Assembly (NCBI RefSeq): GCF_020379485.1
Contig: NC_063444.1
Span: 3,544,652-3,608,651 of the forward strand
DNA: 64,000 nucleotides
Reading direction: 5' to 3'
Origin: Brassica napus
Taxonomy: Eukaryota > Streptophyta > Magnoliopsida > Brassicales > Brassicaceae
Under the pieces are notes generated by a model, which saw nothing but the letters and a program-made list of their open reading frames with translations, made no database searches and was not told the DNA's origin. A program made the translations under genes and the position numbers. This document shows, piece by piece, positions 58,732 through 64,000 of the stretch (position 1 is the first letter of the stretch; each line of letters begins with the position of its first letter).

Positions 58732-58794
58732 GTGTTTGCTGGATTCGTAATAGCTAACATCTCGGACTTGTTCTCGAAGAAGCTTGGTTTGTGA
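58732..58794 (+). pseudogene. Relic last exon of an EamA-like transporter gene (At4g32140-like)
   Basis: After a good acceptor (TGTTTTTTCAG) an open 21-codon stretch reads VFAGFVIANISDLFSKKLGL and stops at TGA (58792-58794). It looks like the C-terminal end of a multi-pass drug/metabolite transporter. In Arabidopsis an EamA-family gene (At4g32140) sits exactly between the VAMP711 and EMC7 orthologs. No other exon of it is visible upstream, where VAMP711 3' sequence and a MITE lie, so this seems to be a leftover of a deleted gene. A chance open stretch cannot be excluded. Confidence 0.55.
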
Positions 58795-59346
58795 CAGTTG
58801 CTTCAAGCTTGTCAATTATTCTTTTTTTGTGGTGTTTCTTGAGTAGAAATTGTATCCTAGATTCATGGTTTGAATGCAAAGTTCATAAAGAAAAGAATGT
58901 GATTTACCATTACCAACGTTTTCGATTCACACGTGAAAATAGATAATGTTCGCAGCTTCAAACAAAATGAGAGACGTAAAGAGATATGGAATTGTCGCTA
59001 GCTTTCTTTAGAGTTTAGACCATTGCAACTGCTGCTGATATCTCCATACCAAACTTGGGTCGCAAGCAACTTATTTAGTCAACGAATATTACATTTTCGG
59101 ACTGAAATAACTAGAGAAAGGCTTTTGTTTACAAACCCATAAAGGCCTTTGTTTTTCAAAGCCCATCATATATCCGATTCATCCTAAACCTGCAGCTGAG
59201 TCAGAAGGTGTGGCTCTTTCGTAAACCTTCAGGATGACTCAGAAGGTTTACTTCTTATATATGTTTTCTTCTTCCTCTCTCCTGGATCGAAGAAGGATTT
59301 AGAAACTCGTCTTTTGGCTATCGACGACAATCTGCGGACGACGACC
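58795..59346. other. EMC7 promoter and leader
   Basis: Spacer with a pyrimidine-rich leader near 59263-59283 before the EMC7 start codon. A short repeated word (TGACTCAGAAGG / GAGTCAGAAGGTGTGG) occurs at 59196-59250. Confidence 0.45.
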
Positions 59347-61280
59347 ATGGCGCCGATTCTCAGATCCACTCCCCTTGTCGCTTTGCTCGTCCTTCAGATT
59401 TCTCTCTTATTCTTCGCCTCTACTCTACCAATCTCATCTGGGTAATTAGATCGTCTATCTTCCATCTCTATATTTTTCTCAGCTTCGAGTTTTAGGGTTT
59501 GATAATTTGAGCAACGTTTTGATTTCAATTTGATGTACTTGGTTGATGAATCTAGCTTATAGACATTAGCAATTTGCATTCTTTCTGATCTGCTTTTGCT
59601 CGATTTGTTTGCAGGAGTGAAGATAGTAACACGATCACGGGTCGTGTAAGGATCCCAGCAAGTATGTTTCACTCGATTTACTTTTTATTTATTTGCCTTG
59701 TAGCTTAGTTTAGCTTACTGCTTTGTCAATTGTGAGGGATTGTCTGAACCATCCAGAACTTATTTGCGTTAGTTGATCCGTGAGTGTTATTAGCAGCTGC
59801 ATCTTGAGATTAATATCTTTTGCTATGCTTACCTATTACGCTCAGCTCCCACTGTGGTATGATTAGTATGTGTTTTCTTTTGTCTTATCATCTTTCCGCT
59901 GTATATATATATTTCCTTTGGGGATTTTGACTTTGTTATGTAGTATGTCATAACTATAAGCAGACTGGCTAAAAGTAGTGTGTTTGATTATGAGCAAATA
60001 CGTAACAATATCTTGAACAAAGTTTTTTTTTTGGATACTTTCATGGTTTCTGTCATCATTAGCTTTGAGTGCTTGAGAATTAATGGACCTATATGCTTCG
60101 ATAGTTTGGATAGTGTTCTTTTGACAATTTACTATGCTTTCTGTCATTGTCGTCTTTACACTCCATCTCGTTTCCATCATGTTATAGCCTAGCTGCCCTT
60201 TTTCGCGAAATTAATCGAGAAGTTATTTTGGCAGGCACTGCAATTGGTCACGCAGCAAAATTCTCAAATATCAAAGTTGTCCTCAATGGTGGACAGAATA
60301 TTTCTTTCCTCAGGCCGGATGGATATTTTACATTGTATGCTATTTCTCCTTCAAATAATAGTTTTCTTTAGTATACGTATATACTATATTATTTTACTCA
60401 GAGTCAAGGTATCTGCTAACTTTTTTTGTTACATGTTTTCAATATACGCCTTTTGATGTAAATATTACTAGAAATGAAATAGACTTGTTGATTATTGTTT
60501 TCCTTTACTTGTCTAATTTCAAAGCCACAAAGTGCCAGCGGGGACTCATCTGATTGAAGTATATGCGTTGGGCTTCTTCTTCTCTCCAGTTAGTTTTTTT
60601 CTTTAGTTTCAGTAATGTTTATATTCCAGATGTACAGCTTTATCGAGAACTCACTTCTCATTCTTCAATCAATGATGTAAAATTAGGTGCGAGTTGATGT
60701 TAGCGCTCGGCACCATGGCAAAGTTCAAGCAACGCTAACTGAAACCAGAAGGAGTCTTACTGAGCTAGTTTTGGAGCCACTGCGGGCAGACCAATACTAT
60801 GAGGTGAATACTTCATACTGTATCTCTTCTCTTTTTTTAATGTGTTTGATTCGTTTTGAGCTATGTGCTTCTTCCTCTTGTTTTCTAATCGATCATGTAC
60901 TGTTTGCAGTTGCGTGAGCCTTTCAATGTAATGGCAATTTTGAAGAGTCCAATGGGTCTTATGGTGGGATTCATGGTTGTTGTAGTGTTCTTAATGCCCA
61001 AGTTGATGGAAAACATAGGTACGCTTCTCTAGCCCTTCACTTGTGGTTGTCTTTTATCCATGTATTATTGATTTTCATCATTAAATCGGTTTGTGGGTCT
61101 CGCTCTATCTAGTAGCAATCATTGTGATAATAACCAGAATAAGCAATTTAGATATATTGGGTTCCTGAGAACTGTTGTTATTTTGGTGAAACAGATCCAG
61201 AGGAAATGAAGAGAACACAAGAGGAGCTGAGAAACCAAGGAGTGCCTTCACTCTCTAGCTTGTTGCCTGCTAGCCCCTAG
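59347..61280 (+). CDS. ER membrane protein complex subunit 7 homolog (At4g32130-like)
   Basis: Seven exons (59347-59441, 59615-59661, 60235-60334, 60535-60598, 60687-60803, 60910-61018, 61195-61280) give 205 residues. Features in order: signal peptide (LVALLVLQISLLFFASTLPI), a beta-sandwich EMC7 domain (DUF2012, carbohydrate-binding-like fold: ITGRVRIPASTAIGHAAKFS, KVVLNGGQNISFLRPDGYFT, HKVPAGTHLIEVYALGFFFS, PVRVDVSARHHGKVQATLTE), one membrane span (MGLMVGFMVVVVFLMPKLM) and a short cytosolic tail (DPEEMKRTQEELRNQGVPSL). EMC7 is a lumenal/type I subunit of the ER membrane complex, which inserts transmembrane helices of multi-pass and tail-anchored proteins. The length fits the Arabidopsis homolog (about 202). 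The second intron (about 570 bp) is the longest. Confidence 0.92.
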
Positions 61281-62251
61281 GAGAGCTCCTCGGCGCTAAT
61301 CAGGAGTCCAAGACCCACAACTTCTTGCATGTACCGACATAACACTTCTGACGAGCCTTTGGAAGAAATCAACGTCAGAAAATTCCTTAAGCGGTTAGGT
61401 TGCCAATGATGGTGTTTTATTAGTGCAGCATTTGGGTTTGGACTTTTGTTATATGTGCAGAGAGACTCTCAAGCTGACATTAAAAATTGCTTTTTGCTCA
61501 CTCTTTCTTGCTAAACATTTTGCTTCTCTTTAACTTTTTGTTTTGAATGTTTCAAGTTGGTCTTTGGCATCCATCCTCATAACATAATTTGGCAACCATG
61601 TCTAATATCTTGAAGGAACACAATCTCTATTATTCAGATCACAAGAAAATATATGAACTGAAAACAGACCATGCGAGTTTAATAACATAAGCTTGAAGTC
61701 AAACTAATCAAAAAAATCTGTGGAGTAGTACTTGCACTTTTATATTGAAAAATGGTTTCTTTTGCAGAAACGTTATTGTTCTAGTGATTTACGTTCCTAC
61801 ACCAACTCTTAATTTCATTTTTTTTTTTTTTTTGTTCTAAATGTAACTGGTTGGTGAACTGAACCATTGATGACAGAGTCGACAAAGTGAGTTAATAACC
61901 ACGCTTCTAATCCAAGTAACATAGAATAGCAAAATAAATAATAAAAACATGAGATTTTGAGCCCAGTGGGCCCAAGTAGCTTAACTTCTGTGTCGACCAG
62001 AGTGTTCAACTGAAATCGGAATCATGTCGGGATAACAAATCTCCGAACACCACAAAAGAAAAGAAAAAAACGGTTCCTCTTTACTACAAAAATCAAAATC
62101 CGAACAAGGAAAACATATTTAACAGAAACTTCAACATCTGTTACTTCTTTGTTTCCTTTCCTTCTTCACTTTCTCTATCCTGAATCTGAATTCGTCGTCA
62201 ACTCTCTTGCCTCCGATCTCTCTCTCTCTCTCTGTCTCGCCGTGGATCGAG
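61281..62251. other. EMC7 3' region and HPGT2 promoter
   Basis: 3' UTR, spacer with a T-run at 61819-61834, and a CT-rich leader (62215-62240) directly before the HPGT2 start. No gene is visible. Confidence 0.5.
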
Positions 62252-64000
62252 ATGGAGAGCTTACCGACGACTGTATCGTCGAAATCAGACAGGAGAGGAA
62301 GGTCTTCCAAGTCTCAGAACACATCCAAGCCTTCTCTCATCATGGCCTTCTTCTCTTGTCTTGCTTGGCTCTACGTCGCTGGCCGGTACGTCCCAGGGAG
62401 TGATCAAACCTCATTTTGATTCTAGATTTGTTATTAACAATGCGTAACGTAATCAACATTCTATAGCTTTTTAGGGGTTTGTGATCGTGATTGAAACATT
62501 TGTTTTGAATTCATAACTGTCCATAGATCTCCCACAAGCTCAGATTCAGTCTCCAGATCCGTTTATCGATTGGTTCTGATCTCTCTGTTATTGTTGTTGT
62601 TGTTTGTTATGGTTTAGGTTGTGGCAAGATGCGCAGCACAGAGTCGCACTCAACACTGTGCTTAAGAAAAATTTAGAACTGGTTGGTCTTTCTTTCTTCT
62701 GCTTCTTCTCTTAAATCTTTCAAGAGAATGTTTCATTCCTCAAATCTTAATTTTTTTTTTTTACTGTCATTGGAGTGTAGAGGCCTAAGGCTCTTACGGT
62801 GGATGACAAGCTGATGGTTCTTGGATGCAAGTAAGCTGATTTTATTTTATTTTTTAATTCTGATAGGATAGTGTTTTATCATCTGCGTGTGCTACTAACA
62901 GAAGATGTGTTTAATAGAGATCTTGAGAGGAGAATTGTGGAAACTGAAATGGAGTTGGCACAGGCGAAGAGTCAAGGCTATCTTAAAAACCAGAAGAGTC
63001 TTTCTTCTTCTTCTTCAGGGAATAAGAAGATGCTTGCTGTGATTGGAGTTTACACAGGCTTTGGGAGTCACTTGAAGCGCAATAAGTTTAGAGGCTCTTG
63101 GATGCCACGAGGTAAGAGTAATACTATCACCATCTTTGTTTACTTGCTCATCCAACAATGATTTACTTTTTTTTTTTTAACATTTTCTTCTCGTTAGATG
63201 ACGCTTTGAAAAAGCTTGAGGAAAGAGGAGTTATCATACGCTTTGTGATTGGTCGGAGGTTTCCTTTTCCTACTCCCTTTATTCTTCATTTCTTATGATT
63301 TTTTTTTTCATGCTTTGTTTCATCATATGGGTGATAATACTGATGTTGATGCTTTATATATTTCCAGTGCTAACCGAGGTGATAGCTTAGATCGGAAAAT
63401 TGACCAAGAAAATCTTGCAACTAAAGACTTTTTGATTCTTGTAAGTAAGAACAACTCTTTTGCTTATGCTCGTTGCCTGCTGATTTGAATTTGTTCACTG
63501 ATGTGGCTGTTAGGAGAATCACGAGGAAGCACAAGAAGAGTTACCAAAGAAAGTGAAGTTTTTCTACAGCGCTGCTGTTCAGAACTGGGATGCAGAGTTT
63601 TATGTCAAAGTTGATGACAACGTTGACCTTGATCTTGGTAAATACTTCCTCTTCTTGAAAGCTGTGTTTGCTCCCTCCCAATAAGGGTATCAAGCAATGT
63701 ATATGTGTGACAAACGTTTTTCGATCTAACAGAGGGGTTGATTGGGCTACTTGAAAGCCGCCGTGGTCAAGATGGTGCGTACATTGGGTGCATGAAGTCT
63801 GGAGACGTGGTTACTCAAGAGTTCGTATATACTCAACCTTCTTCGGTTAACATAGTGATTGAGCATTACAAGCTTTTGACGTAAAACACATTCTCATTTT
63901 CATATTGCATGGGTTGTTTTCTTGGGTGTTCAGGGGAAGTCAATGGTACGAGCCTGAGTGGTGGAAATTTGGAGACGACAAATCGTAAGTCTCTTATAAC
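62252..64000 (+). CDS. HPGT2: Hydroxyproline O-galactosyltransferase HPGT2 (GT31), 5' part
   Basis: Nine exons are complete in the window (62252-62385, 62618-62681, 62781-62830, 62918-63111, 63198-63258, 63368-63440, 63514-63637, 63733-63820, 63934-63984) and the gene continues beyond 64000. It encodes a type II Golgi protein: basic N-terminus, membrane anchor ([19 protein letters not shown], about residues 29-47), a DUF4094-type stem ([20 protein letters not shown]) and a GT31 galactosyltransferase domain ([60 protein letters not shown] with NVDLDLEGLIGL). The metal-binding acidic motif is KVDDNVDLD. It matches Arabidopsis HPGT2 (At4g32120), which adds the first galactose to hydroxyproline of arabinogalactan proteins. 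There is no galectin domain, unlike the GALT2-6 group. Confidence 0.9.

Overview
This is plant nuclear DNA, almost certainly from a Brassicaceae species close to Brassica or Raphanus. The evidence is GT-AG introns, AT-rich spacers full of MITEs and retroposons, and proteins that match Arabidopsis thaliana chromosome 4 genes of the At4g32120-At4g32300 interval in nearly collinear descending order. Names and locus numbers come from recalled Arabidopsis knowledge, not from a search. Exon boundaries were read by hand from splice signals, and for each multi-exon gene called intact the reading frame closes across all junctions.

Layout. 1-727 (-): 5' end of the receptor kinase gene SD2-5. 7.66-8.94 kb (-): small plant-specific protein with an EAR motif. 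11.56-12.74 kb (+): broken IST1-like gene. 14.76-15.92 kb (+): GT14 core-2/I-branching-type glycosyltransferase. 16.97-18.86 kb (-): ANTH clathrin adaptor CAP1. 21.20-22.24 kb (-): IAA29. 22.3-34.5 kb is a gene-poor block with two near-identical retroposons (25.7-27.5 kb), a foldback element (29.5-30.1 kb), an F-box/FBD pseudogene, a UGNT1-like nucleotide-sugar-transporter pseudogene and a tRNA-Arg(TCT).

34.86-64 kb is gene-dense: ubiquitin-like-fold protein (+), KOC1 outer-envelope kinase (-), chloroplast ATP synthase b' (-), starch-initiation coiled-coil protein PII1/MRC (-), PANK2 (+), PX protein EREL1 (-), VAMP711 (+), a 21-codon relic of an EamA-like transporter gene, EMC7 (+) and the 5' two-thirds of hydroxyproline O-galactosyltransferase HPGT2 (+).

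The genes are independently transcribed housekeeping or signalling genes; there is no operon-like system. Shared themes are plastid function (KOC1, ATP synthase b', PII1), endomembrane traffic (CAP1, EREL1, VAMP711, EMC7) and glycosylation (GT14, HPGT2, dead UGNT1). I found no convincing undescribed multi-gene system. The most informative oddities are the paired retroposons with separate target-site duplications, the decayed genes left in syntenic positions, a possible frame break in the ubiquitin-fold gene, and the degenerate catalytic loop of KOC1.
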